Assembly: GCF_029167645.1 (NCBI RefSeq)
Contig: NZ_CP119147.1
Span: 2,914,001 to 2,978,000 of the forward strand
DNA: 64,000 nt
DNA from: Streptomyces sp. AM 2-1-1
GTDB taxonomy: Bacteria; Actinomycetota; Actinomycetes; Streptomycetales; Streptomycetaceae
Reading direction: 5' to 3'
Shown: positions 52,440 to 60,387 of the stretch, piece after piece
Layout of the letters: every line of letters starts with the position of its first letter
Numbering within the stretch: the stretch's first letter is position 1
Notes under the pieces: generated by a model
The model's input: the letters and a program-made list of their open reading frames with translations, nothing else
What the model was told of the DNA's origin: nothing
Databases searched by the model: none
Position numbers and translations under genes: made by a program

Positions 52440-53396
52440 ATGGACACTCCCACGGCTTTGGGCGACTTCCTCCGCAACCGCCGCGCACGGCTCCAGCCGG
52501 AGGACGTCGGCCTGCCGAACCACGGCACCCGCAGGCGGGTACCCGGGTTGCGGCGCGAGGAGCTCGCCCTGCTGGCCGGGGTGAGCATCACGTACTACAC
52601 GCACCTGGAGCAGGGGCAGAGCGCCAACGCCTCGGACAGCGTCCTGGACGCCCTCGCCCGCGCCCTGCGCCTCACGCCGGACGAGCACACGCACCTGCGC
52701 GACCTCGCCCGGCCGCCGAAGGCGAAACGGGCTGCGCCGCACCGCCCGGAGTACGTACGCGCCCCCACCCGCCGGCTGATCGACGCGATGCCGCAGGTAC
52801 CCGCCGTGGTGCTGGACGGGCGCAACGACGTCCTCGCCTGGAACGCGCTGGGCCACGCCCTGCTCGCCGGGCACCTGGACCCCGCGAGCCCGGACACACC
52901 GGCCGCCCGCCCCAACCTCACGCGGATGCTCTTCCTGGACCCGCACACCCGCGAGCTGTACACCGACTGGACCAAGGAAGCCCGGGTGGCGCTCTCCGCG
53001 CTGCGTCTGGTCGCGGGCCGCAATCCGCAGGACAGCGCGCTGGCGGAGCTCATCGGCTCGCTCCTGCTGCGGAGCGCCGACTTCGCGAAGCTCTGGTCGA
53101 AGCACCCGGTGCGCGACTGCACCGTGGGGACGAAGTCGCTGCACCACCCGGCGGTGGGCGCGATGACCCTGGACTTCGAGAACCTCCACCTCGCCGACGG
53201 CACCGGCCACCGCATGCTGCTGTACACCGCCCCCGAGGGCTCCCCCTCCGACGCGGCGCTGCGCCTGCTGTCGAGCCTGACGGAGGAGGCGACCCGGACC
53301 CGGCGCACGGCGCTGCGCGCGGACGCGGTCGAAGCGACCGACGTGAGCGCGGCGGACGCGGAACCGGCCGGGTGGGGCGCGGACGACCTGCGGTAG
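52440..53396 (+). CDS. XRE-family regulator with MmyB-like ligand domain (second copy)
   Basis: 318-residue relative of the regulator at 45504. HTH: VPGLRREELALLAGVSITYYTHLEQGQSANASDSVLDALARAL. The MmyB domain starts at RRLIDAMPQVPAVVLDGRNDVLAWNALGHALL and ends with LDFENLHLADGTGHRMLLYTAPEGS. An Ala/Arg/Asp-rich tail follows. Divergent from the MFS pump, its likely target. The spacer is 174 bp. Confidence 0.92.
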   Translation: MDTPTALGDFLRNRRARLQPEDVGLPNHGTRRRVPGLRREELALLAGVSITYYTHLEQGQSANASDSVLDALARALRLTPDEHTHLRDLARPPKAKRAAPHRPEYVRAPTRRLIDAMPQVPAVVLDGRNDVLAWNALGHALLAGHLDPASPDTPAARPNLTRMLFLDPHTRELYTDWTKEARVALSALRLVAGRNPQDSALAELIGSLLLRSADFAKLWSKHPVRDCTVGTKSLHHPAVGAMTLDFENLHLADGTGHRMLLYTAPEGSPSDAALRLLSSLTEEATRTRRTALRADAVEATDVSAADAEPAGWGADDLR

Positions 53397-53642
53397 GCAC
53401 CCGTGCCGGCGCCCGGCCAGGACTTCTCCGGCCGGGCGCCCGTGGGGGCGTGGTCGATACGGGTGCGGAGCCCGCCGTCGAGCGGCTTCGGGTCGCTCGG
53501 CCCGGGGCGGCGGGCCGGATCGTCGACGACCTGGAGCGACGGGGTCACGCCGAACGCCTCCCGCAACCCGTGGGCCGGGCGGTGCGAACTGGTCGTCCTG
53601 GCCGATCGGGCGCGGGGCAGAAGCGGCCGCAGCTGCGACGCC

Positions 53643-54566
53643 CTACGCCGCCTGTGTCCCCGGCCGCTTGAAGACCTGCCGACCGTGCCACAGGACGAAC
53701 TCCTCCGCGATACCCGGCTTACCGGGCCGGGGCTCCGCGACCCGTTGACCATGGAGGGCGTCGACGGCGTGGCCCGCCCGGGTCCTGGCCACGTAGAGCG
53801 GCGAGACCTGGATCCGCAGATCGGGCAGGAGGCCCAGCACACCGATGTCGAAGAGGGCGTGGTGCAGGGCGCAGAGGGCCAGCCCGTTGCGCACCTCGTC
53901 GGGCCCGTCCTGGCTGTGCCACCGCACATGCGCGGCCTCCAGCCCCACGGGGTTGCGGCCGAGCGCACCGTCGAAGCCGCAGAACGCGCAGGAGTACGCG
54001 TACGCCCGCAGCACCTCCTCGGCGAATCCGGCCCGCCGCGCGCGCCGCTTGCGGTCCGCCGGTACGCCCGCCCCTTTGCCGAAAACAGCCGGGTCCAGGC
54101 CGGCCGCGTCGCAGATCGGCGCCTCCAGCGCCGGGGTGAAGTGCTGCTCCAGCAGGAGCCGGGCTGCCGCCGCGAAGGTCTCCGGATCGGCGAGCAGTGT
54201 CTCGACCTCCTGGCGGAGACGACCGTGCGCGCCCCTGGCCCGGAGCGGGGCGCCCCGCTCGGGCGCGTCCGCACCGATGGGCGCACCATCCCGGTCCCGC
54301 AGGTCCCACAGGCCGCGCTCGAGGTGGACGAACGGCATCGCAGCCCGCTCCCGCGCCCGGGACGGGCTCGTCACCGCCGGCCCGAAGTCGTTGATCAGCC
54401 GGCTGACGGGCTCCTCCGCCTCGTCGTAGCTGACCGCGGAACTGCCGGACGCGGCGAACCTCCCCAGCAACCACAGCATCAGCAGCGGTTTGTGCGGCGC
54501 CCGCCTGCTTCCCATCTGCGCACGTCGCAGCGCCGCCAGCGCGCTCATCAGCGCCTCGCGCGTCAT
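53643..54566 (-). CDS. McrA-like HNH nuclease with sulfur-binding-type domain (phosphorothioate-DNA restriction)
   Basis: 307-residue type IV restriction enzyme candidate. The N-terminal half (LAALRRAQMGSRRAPHKPLLMLWLLGRF, SRLINDFGPAVTSPSRARERAAMPFVHLERGLWDL) matches the sulfur-binding domain of ScoMcrA/SprMcrA enzymes, which detect phosphorothioated DNA. The C-terminal HNH core is CAFCGFDGALGRNPVGLEAAHVRWHSQDGPDEVRNGLALCALHHALFD, with paired Cys for zinc and catalytic His. ATG with GGGGGAG upstream. No dnd genes are in the window, as expected for an enzyme that attacks foreign modified DNA. Confidence 0.85.
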   Translation of the reverse strand: MTREALMSALAALRRAQMGSRRAPHKPLLMLWLLGRFAASGSSAVSYDEAEEPVSRLINDFGPAVTSPSRARERAAMPFVHLERGLWDLRDRDGAPIGADAPERGAPLRARGAHGRLRQEVETLLADPETFAAAARLLLEQHFTPALEAPICDAAGLDPAVFGKGAGVPADRKRRARRAGFAEEVLRAYAYSCAFCGFDGALGRNPVGLEAAHVRWHSQDGPDEVRNGLALCALHHALFDIGVLGLLPDLRIQVSPLYVARTRAGHAVDALHGQRVAEPRPGKPGIAEEFVLWHGRQVFKRPGTQAA

Positions 54567-54620
54567 ACCGCTCCCCCGTCCTCCGCGGCTCCCGACTCCC
54601 CGACTGCCCCGACTCCCCGT

Positions 54621-54656
54621 CTGCCCCGGCTGCCCCGGCTGCCCCGGCTGCCCCGG
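54621..54656. repeat. Four copies of CTGCCCCGG upstream of the HNH gene
   Basis: Perfect 9-bp tandem repeat with degenerate copies (CTCCCCGAC-type) on its right-to-left side (54593-54620). It lies in the 368-bp spacer (54567-54934). Read in the HNH frame it gives a collagen-like GQPGQPGQP string; no start with an RBS precedes it. Confidence 0.8.
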
Positions 54657-54934
54657 CTCCGGTGGATCCCCGTCCAGTGCCGCGGGACACCGACCCGGTC
54701 GCCCGGCGCGCCTGCCGCTGATCTCCGGGCAACCTACCCGTCGGGCCCGTGACGAACGGGAAAGGGGTGGAGCGAGGTACGTCCGGATGGCCCCGGGGGA
54801 CCGTGACCACCCCGGCACACGTGCGTTCTCCAGGCACCGGTCCCCCGGCGTCCGACCCCCGGGACGCCCAGGGGGCCCCGACGCGCCGGACGCCCGGGAC
54901 GACGGCACCGGCCAGGAGGCAGGAGTGGAGAGAC

Positions 54935-55285
54935 ATGCGACAGAAGTGCTGCGACCGCTGCGAGTTGGTCATCGGACTGGGCTGCACATGCCCACCCGAC
55001 GGAGCCGCGCCGACCACGCGCCCCGTCGCCTCACCCCGTCTGGAGTGGCGGAGCTTTCCGGCCGACGCGATCCTCATCTCTCCGAGGCGGTACGCGCACC
55101 GTCCCGGCGCCTGTGCCCACCTCTCGGAGGAGCTGGTGACCGCCCCCCGCTGGGGCTGGATCCCGGCCCCGCCGGCCGGGCTCTGGGACCGGCTGAGCAC
55201 CAGCTGTCCCGCGAAGGCGACCGAGGGGAACACCGACCGTCAGGCGATCCGGCGCTGCGAGGACTGCCAGGCGACGGTCGGGTGA
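54935..55285 (+). CDS. Small cysteine-rich hypothetical protein
   Basis: 116-residue protein. N-terminal Cys pairs RQKCCDRCELVIGLGCTCPPD and a C-terminal RRCEDCQATVG suggest a zinc ribbon made from both ends, with ISPRRYAHRPGACAHL in the middle. GGAGTGGAG precedes the ATG. Divergent from the HNH nuclease. Similar short proteins occur beside nuclease or defence genes, but I do not recognise this one. Confidence 0.6.
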   Translation: MRQKCCDRCELVIGLGCTCPPDGAAPTTRPVASPRLEWRSFPADAILISPRRYAHRPGACAHLSEELVTAPRWGWIPAPPAGLWDRLSTSCPAKATEGNTDRQAIRRCEDCQATVG

Positions 55286-55492
55286 GGAGGCAGCCCGGGC
55301 ACCAGGCAGGCGGGCGCACAGGTGCTCCGGCTCGCTGTCCGGCTCCGATGCCGCCCCACGGAGAACCCTCGTCGGCGCGCATCCGCTACGCTGTCCTGGT
55401 CAGTCGTCGGTACGTCGTGTTGTCCGCCCAGGTGAGCCTGCGGAGAGCACCGCACCACGCCTGGCCGAAGGGTTTGGTTGCCACCAGCCCCG

Positions 55493-55565
55493 GCCTTCGT
55501 AGCTCAGGGGATAGAGCACCACTCTCCTAAAGTGGGTGTCGCAGGTTCGAATCCTGCCGGGGGCA
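55493..55565 (+). tRNA. tRNA-Arg(CCT)
   Basis: Full cloverleaf. Acceptor GCCTTCG pairs with CGGGGGC (including G-U pairs), anticodon stem CCACT/AGTGG encloses CTCCTAA (anticodon CCT), and the T arm is GCAGG-TTCGAAT-CCTGC. Discriminator A; CCA not encoded. It is the likely attachment site of the decayed replicon to its right. Confidence 0.95.
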
Positions 55566-55574
55566 CAGCACGAA

Positions 55575-55611
55575 GGGCCAGTTCGGAGGCGCGATCCTCC
55601 CGAACTGGCCC
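55575..55611 (+). terminator. Terminator after tRNA-Arg
   Basis: GGGCCAGTTCGG pairs perfectly with CCGAACTGGCCC around a 13-nt loop that itself can extend the stem (AGG/CCT with one bulge). It is followed by TTTCTC, a modest U-tract. It lies 10 bp after the tRNA. Confidence 0.85.
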
Positions 55612-55716
55612 TTTCTCATGATCACGGCCGTGCCACCTGCGTGCCACTGCCTCCCGATGTCTCCAGGAGCCTGCGGATCCCGGCGACGCGGGGCCGCCGG
55701 GCAACCTTCAAGATCG

Positions 55717-56007
55717 TCACTGCGAACCGGCTGCGTCGCGCGCCTCGTTCACGCGCGTCTGCACCTCCATGACCACATCGCGAAGCTTCCCCGGCTGCAC
55801 GGCTTCCTGTGCCAACCACTCATCGAGGCTCGGGCGTAGGTACATGACCATCCAGGGTCCATGCCGGCGCAGCGCCGAGCGATGGACCGATATCTCCTCC
55901 TGGATCTCCCGCCGCAGGTCATCGGTCCAGCCCTGTTCACGGTCAGCCTGCTCCAGCGGAGCTTTGAGGGCAGTCACCGCTTCGCCCAGAAGATCTGCCA
56001 GGTCCAC
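55717..56007 (-). CDS. Hypothetical helical protein downstream of the XRE regulator
   Basis: 96-residue charged protein without known motifs: LLGEAVTALKAPLEQADREQGWTDDLRREIQEEISVHRSALRRHGPWMVMYLRPSLDEWLAQEA. Predicted mostly helical. The GTG at 56007 has GGGAG five bases upstream; the open frame continues to 56283 but the upstream residues are arginine-rich. It follows the XRE gene by 179 bp in the same direction and may be its partner. Confidence 0.5.
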   Translation of the reverse strand: MDLADLLGEAVTALKAPLEQADREQGWTDDLRREIQEEISVHRSALRRHGPWMVMYLRPSLDEWLAQEAVQPGKLRDVVMEVQTRVNEARDAAGSQ

Positions 56008-56186
56008 GGGCTCTCCCAACCCTCGCGCGAACGGTGGGCCGAAGAACCACCACGCCCTGGTTCTGGCGGCAGTGACACGTCGGCCCCTGATGCCATGGCA
56101 CGTACGGCCTCGGAGCAACTGCCGAGAGGCACCCAACTGACGGGCCACCCACTCAGTCGTCGAACGCCCGAATCGACGACGCCGGG

Positions 56187-56726
56187 CTAAGACCGGATTT
56201 CCCGTTCCGCCTCTGCTTCTGATTCCGCAGGCCGCGCTTCGCCGACAAACCTCTCGACCAGGTGCGTCTGCGTGCGTCTCCACGCCTCCAGAGCCTCCTG
56301 AATCTCTTGCGGCGACCCGCCGGCCTTGCCCTTGACGACCACCACGGCCTGCCCGCCCCCCGGCAGTGAGATCACCACTGTGTCAAGGAGGGGGCCACTG
56401 TCGGTGAGGTCCGCCACGATGCGCAGCGGCAGACCGCTGTCGGACAGGGCGGCCGTCGGCTCGAACGGCGTCAAGTCCGGCCTGTGCACAGCCTCCTCGA
56501 CGATCGGCTCGCCCCCTGCGAGGACCCGCTCCACCGCACCGCTCGACCAGCCGAGCTCAGCGGCATAAGCGCGAATGGTGCGGGTCGGCTTGTTGAACTG
56601 CTGGCCCCGTTCGATCGACTGCACAGTCGACTCACCGACGTCGAGCCGCTTGGCAACGTCCACTTGCCTCAGCCCAGCGCTTTCCCGAGCCGCCCGAAGC
56701 GCTTGCCCAAGCGCGGTCCAGTCCAT
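56187..56726 (-). CDS. XRE-family regulator of the decayed element
   Basis: 179-residue protein with an N-terminal HTH (ALRAARESAGLRQVDVAKRLDVGESTVQSIERGQQF) and an unrelated C-terminal domain with a GGGQAVVVVKGKAGGSPQEIQEAL stretch. ATG start (MDWTALGQALRAARES). The GTGGAC-N5-GTCCAC repeat upstream may be its operator. Such regulators control copy number or conjugation in integrative plasmids. Confidence 0.82.
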   Translation of the reverse strand: MDWTALGQALRAARESAGLRQVDVAKRLDVGESTVQSIERGQQFNKPTRTIRAYAAELGWSSGAVERVLAGGEPIVEEAVHRPDLTPFEPTAALSDSGLPLRIVADLTDSGPLLDTVVISLPGGGQAVVVVKGKAGGSPQEIQEALEAWRRTQTHLVERFVGEARPAESEAEAEREIRS

Positions 56727-56826
56727 GGGCAGCCATCATGCCGCATCGCGTGCAACTCCAGGGGCACAGTCGCCAGTCGCAACCCGCACTTCTGCGAAGC
56801 GTTTCGGTCTTTTAGGTTCATTTTGA

Positions 56827-56843
56827 GTGGACCGCTTGTCCAC
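56827..56843. promoter_or_regulatory. GTGGAC-N5-GTCCAC inverted repeat
   Basis: A 6-5-6 palindrome, flanked by GAGT and CACTC that extend the symmetry. It lies in the 344-bp spacer (56727-57070) between the divergent XRE gene and the initiator-like gene, where a shared operator is expected. This spacer is less GC-rich than average and probably holds both promoters. Confidence 0.5.
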
Positions 56844-57070
56844 ACACTCATCAGACCACCTTTTCCGAGGGTGAAGACACTCAGTTTCCCTGCGAAGCTC
56901 CGCCCCTCTGCACTTAGATCAAAGTGTGTAATCGGTGAATTGCCAGGCGAAGCCCGCCGAAGCCAGCGGGCTGAACCTGGGCTCCGTGCCCGACCTGAAG
57001 ATCGTCGGAACGCCGACATCTCGATCCCCAACCACCCCGCGCCCCCACGGACGTACGGAAGAAGGACCGC

Positions 57071-57929
57071 GTGACCCTCGACGCCATGCACTGGGTGTGG
57101 ACCCACTCCAGGAGTTCCGGCAACCCGCGCCTCGTGCTGCTGGCGGTCGCCGACAAGGTGCAGGACCCCCAATGCGTCACCCGCATCGGCACCACCGAGC
57201 TTCGGGCCCGCCTCGGCGGCGTCAGCAAGTCGGTGGTGGTCCGCGCCGTCGACAAGGCCCTTGCGTCCGGGGAGTTGGTGATGGTCGAAGCTCCGCGCGG
57301 CAGCCGGGCTGCGGTTTATCGACTGCCCCTCGCCGTGACCCACACACGGCTCGCTCCGAGCTCTACAGGTCCTGTTTCGCCACCGGTAACTGCTAAGTGG
57401 GGGTACCGGGTCGAGACCCCTGACCGTACCGGGGGGTGTCAGACCGAGACCGGTGGTGAGGAGTGGAGGGGTACCGGTTCAGGTCCGGGGAGGTACCGGG
57501 TCGAGACCCCTTGCGGTACCGAGCCGGGCCCCCTTTACCAACCCACTCCTACCAGGAGTGGAAGCAAGCCGGCTGGAGAGCCCGCATCAGCCGATCTCGG
57601 GGCCCGAGATCCCCACCGAAGCACGCCCGTTGGTCGACGCCCTCACCAGCGCGGGAGTCCTGGTCCGCTGGAACCTCTCGACGTCCGAATGGTCGCTCGT
57701 CGAAGCCCTCGTGGCACGCACCGGCGTTCCGGCCCTCGCCGCCTTCGCACGGAAGCAAGCCAACGCCCGCGACATCAGCTTCGCGAAGTACTTCCTGCCC
57801 GGCTGGCGCGAACTTCCCCCGCTGCCCGCATCCGGAGTCGCCGTACGGCCCGCAGCTCGTGCCGCGTCCCACGACTGGCAGCCGTACACCAACCCCGCCG
57901 ACCCCTCCGTGTACGAGAACGGATTCTGA
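57071..57929 (+). pseudogene. Winged-helix replication-initiator-like gene, frameshifted
   Basis: The N-terminal part (TLDAMHWVWTHSRSSGNPRLVLLAVADKVQD, TTELRARLGGVSKSVVVRAVDKALASGELVMVEAP) is a helix-turn-helix domain typical of actinomycete element initiators. The C-terminal part (EARPLVDALTSAGVLVRWNLSTSEWSLVEALVARTGVPAL, FAKYFLPGWRELPPLP) continues in the next frame, ending at 57929. The change falls between about 57545 and 57610. A 19-bp direct repeat 90 bp apart lies just before it. GTG start. A pseudogene is likeliest; sequencing error is possible. Confidence 0.7.
57402..57510. repeat. 19-bp direct repeat, 90 bp apart, inside the initiator-like gene
   Basis: GGTACCGGGTCGAGACCCC at 57402-57420 recurs exactly at 57492-57510. 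The offset is 30 codons, giving RYRVETP twice in the linker. It may be an iteron-like element or an in-frame duplication. Confidence 0.75.
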
Positions 57930-57931
57930 CC

Positions 57932-58675
57932 GTGGAACCCACCACCATCGGGGCCGTCGGCCCGTCCGCGCTCGCCCACCTCATGGGCGGCATCGTCCAG
58001 AGACAGCGCGAAGGCGTCACCCCCGGCCCCGTCGACGACTTACCCGTCCCCGAGGAGCCGGGCCACCCCGAGTACCACCACCGCCGGCGCGCCGCTTGGG
58101 CTCTCGGCCGCTGGGAGACCGCGACGCCGCCCCGCTACCGGCGGGCGGACGCCACGCTCCCCGCCGTTCGGCAATGGGCGGACGCCGTCGCCGCCGACCC
58201 GCACACCGCCGGGTCGCTGCTCCTCACCGGTACGACCGGCACCGGCAAGACACACGAGGCGTACGGCGCGCTCCGCCGCATCGCGGCTGCCGGACCCTGT
58301 TCGTACGAGGTCATCTCGATCACCACCGCCGACATGTACGGCCGCCTGCGTCCCAAGGGCTCGGACAGGGGCACCGAGGAGGAGTTGCGCCGCCTCTGCC
58401 ACGTCCCGCTGCTGCTCCTGGACGACCTCGGATCGGCGAAGGCCAGCGAGTGGACGGAGGAGATGACGTACCGGCTGATCAACGAGCGGTACAACGCCTG
58501 CCGCCCCAGCCTCTACACCAGCAACCTGCCCGCCCGCGCTCCGCTCGACGAACATGGCCACGCCACCGGCCCCGACCTCACCAGCGCCCTCGGGGGGCGC
58601 ATCACGTCACGGCTCTCCGAGGACACCCGGATCATCGCCATGACCGGCGCCGACCGCCGACGTACGGCCGGATGA
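57932..58675 (+). CDS. DnaC/IstB-like ATPase
   Basis: 247-residue AAA+ ATPase related to helicase loaders. Walker A LLLTGTTGTGKTHEAYGAL and Walker B PLLLLDDLGSAKASEWTEE, with sensor-like RLINERYNACRPSLYTSNLPA. The GTG start is 2 bp after the preceding stop, so the two were co-translated. In integrative plasmids this protein loads the helicase at the origin. The partner initiator is frameshifted here. Confidence 0.85.
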   Translation: MEPTTIGAVGPSALAHLMGGIVQRQREGVTPGPVDDLPVPEEPGHPEYHHRRRAAWALGRWETATPPRYRRADATLPAVRQWADAVAADPHTAGSLLLTGTTGTGKTHEAYGALRRIAAAGPCSYEVISITTADMYGRLRPKGSDRGTEEELRRLCHVPLLLLDDLGSAKASEWTEEMTYRLINERYNACRPSLYTSNLPARAPLDEHGHATGPDLTSALGGRITSRLSEDTRIIAMTGADRRRTAG

Positions 58676-58830
58676 CCCCCGCACGACATGCCGCCGGGCC
58701 TGCGGCCGACCGCCCGCGTCGGGACGCCTGGCCCGTGCCGGTGAGAAGGTGCTTTCGCCATGACGGGCCGCGCTTTCCGTGGACATCGTGCACCGGCCGG
58801 AGATCAACACCGCTCGGATAAGGTGCGCGC

Positions 58831-59562
58831 ATGTCACAGGCGCAAGCACCCGGAGGCTACCGAACAGGCGGCCTCTGGATCGCGGCAGGGATTTCGTTCG
58901 GTGTTCTGGCGGTCGGCTCCGCGCTCGCCCTGGTCGCCATGATGGAGTTCGACGAGAGGTGCATGCACGGAATCACGCAGGGACCGGGCCGGCTCCTGCG
59001 GGTGCGGAACCAAGCGTTTCCACCGGCCACCGTCTGCGAATTCCAGAACGGTGAGGTCGCGTCCCTCGGGGGTCACGGCGTACTCAACGTCCTGCTCTGG
59101 GCCGGCCTGCTGTTCATGGTCACTTGCCTGCTGGTCGCCCTGCTCGCCGAGTGGCTCGACCCGGAACCCGGCAGTGATCTGGTGGTGCCGATGACCCGGG
59201 TCGAGAAACTCCGCCGCACCGGTACGGCGTTCTGCGTGACCGGCTCCGCGTTTCTCCTCGTCTACGCCCTGGCCGGCTGGAAATTGCTCATGGGCCCGTC
59301 ATCGGCCTGTTCGGCGGGTTCCGACTGGGGATCCCAGCAACCGGAGACCTTGGACCCACGTCTCTTTCCGCCTCAGGCGACGTGCCGGTTCACCAGTGGC
59401 ATGACGGGGCAACTCAACCCCGACTGGCTGGCATCACTGGCCGTCGAGCTGGCCGTCCCGGCGGTGCTGGCGGCAGTCGGCTTCGGGCTCGCTCTGCGCC
59501 GCTGGACGGTGGAGCGCCGGGTCACCGGGGAAGAGAAGCCGGCTGCGGCCTTGTCGCACTGA
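58831..59562 (+). CDS. Four-helix membrane protein of unknown function
   Basis: 243-residue protein with helices near residues 15-37, 85-105, 130-150 and 205-228. Two extracytoplasmic loops each hold a pair of Cys (ERCMHG...TVCEF and SSACSAG...ATCRF), probably disulfide-bonded, which suggests duplicated halves. ATG start (SQAQAPGGYRTGGLW). No neighbours of related function. Confidence 0.78.
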   Translation: MSQAQAPGGYRTGGLWIAAGISFGVLAVGSALALVAMMEFDERCMHGITQGPGRLLRVRNQAFPPATVCEFQNGEVASLGGHGVLNVLLWAGLLFMVTCLLVALLAEWLDPEPGSDLVVPMTRVEKLRRTGTAFCVTGSAFLLVYALAGWKLLMGPSSACSAGSDWGSQQPETLDPRLFPPQATCRFTSGMTGQLNPDWLASLAVELAVPAVLAAVGFGLALRRWTVERRVTGEEKPAAALSH

Positions 59563-59567
59563 TCCTC

Positions 59568-59597
59568 CGCCCGGATGGCGCGAGCGGCATCCGGGCG
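59568..59597. terminator. 10-bp perfect stem-loop between convergent genes, with duplicated arm
   Basis: CGCCCGGATG and CATCCGGGCG are exact inverted repeats around 10 nt. The right arm recurs at 59612-59621 within a 24-bp direct repeat (CGAGCGGCATCCGGGCG). It lies between the membrane protein and the response regulator stops. Confidence 0.75.
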
Positions 59598-59652
59598 AGG
59601 GCGGCGAGCGGCATCCGGGCGCGGGCTGCGAGCGAGAGGGCCCCTCCCCTTC

Positions 59653-60387
59653 TCACTCCGTCCCCGTGAGCCCGGTGCGCCACGCCCAGGCGGCGATCTC
59701 CACACGGTTGCGGGCTGCCAGCTTGGACTGGACGTTGCTCAGGTGGGTCTTGACGGTGCCGGTGCTGATGGAGAGGGCGGAGGCGATCTCGGCGTTGGTG
59801 AGGCCGTCCGCGAGGAGGACGACGACCTCCTGTTCGCGCGGGGTGAGGGGCTGGGCGGGGGAGATCGGTGTGCGCCCCCGGGTACGGGCGGTGGGGCGGC
59901 CGGGGCTGTGGTTGCGCAGGAGGCGGAGGGTGAGCGAGGGGCTCACGAGGGCGTCGCCGGTGGCGGCGGCACGTATCGCCTCGGTGAGCAGGCGGGGACC
60001 CGAATCCTTGAGGATGAAGCCGCAGGCGCCCGCCGCGATGGCCCGGGTGAGATAGGCGTCGTCGTCGAAGGTGGTGACGATGACGACCTTCGGGGGGTTC
60101 ACCGTGCCCGGGCGGTTGATGAGGCGCAGCGCGTCGAGTCCGTCGAGACGGGGCATGCGGATGTCCATGAGGATGACGTCGGGGCGGTGCGCCGCGGCCT
60201 GTTCGACGGCGTGCAGGCCGTCGTGGGCGTGGGCGACCACCTCGATGTCGTCCTCGGCGGAGAGGATCATCGCCATCCCCGTACGGACGATGGCCTGGTC
60301 GTCGGCGAGGAGCACCCGGATCACGGGGCTCGTGGGGTTCGCGAGAACCTCGGGGACCTCGGGGTTCCCGGGCGGATCGGCGCTCAC
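59653..60387 (-). CDS. NarL/LuxR-type response regulator (second system)
   Basis: 244-residue response regulator: acidic pair D29/D30, phospho-acceptor D75 in ILMDIRMP, Lys in ILKDSGPRLL, and C-terminal LuxR HTH (LTPREQEVVVLLADGLTNAEIASAL, TGTVKTHLSNVQSKL). GTG start overlaps the kinase stop (GTGA), so the pair is co-expressed. The linker is Arg/Thr/Pro-rich. Confidence 0.93.
   Translation of the reverse strand: MSADPPGNPEVPEVLANPTSPVIRVLLADDQAIVRTGMAMILSAEDDIEVVAHAHDGLHAVEQAAAHRPDVILMDIRMPRLDGLDALRLINRPGTVNPPKVVIVTTFDDDAYLTRAIAAGACGFILKDSGPRLLTEAIRAAATGDALVSPSLTLRLLRNHSPGRPTARTRGRTPISPAQPLTPREQEVVVLLADGLTNAEIASALSISTGTVKTHLSNVQSKLAARNRVEIAAWAWRTGLTGTE

Larger units (their letters stand above)
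55493..58675. mobile_element. Decayed integrative element at tRNA-Arg
   Basis: Downstream of the tRNA lie a small helical protein, an XRE-type regulator, a frameshifted initiator-like gene and a DnaC-like ATPase, the usual regulatory and replication modules of actinomycete integrative plasmids. No integrase, excisionase or TraB is present. A minus-strand end LLETSGGSGTQVARP (55622-55666) resembles integrase C-termini and may be the last trace. A second tRNA-end copy (attR) was not seen. Confidence 0.55.

Noticed and set aside
55504..55704. Minus-strand frame ending PPAGFEPATPTLGEWCS
   Set aside because: This is the reverse reading of tRNA-Arg, a frequent false ORF next to actinobacterial tRNAs.
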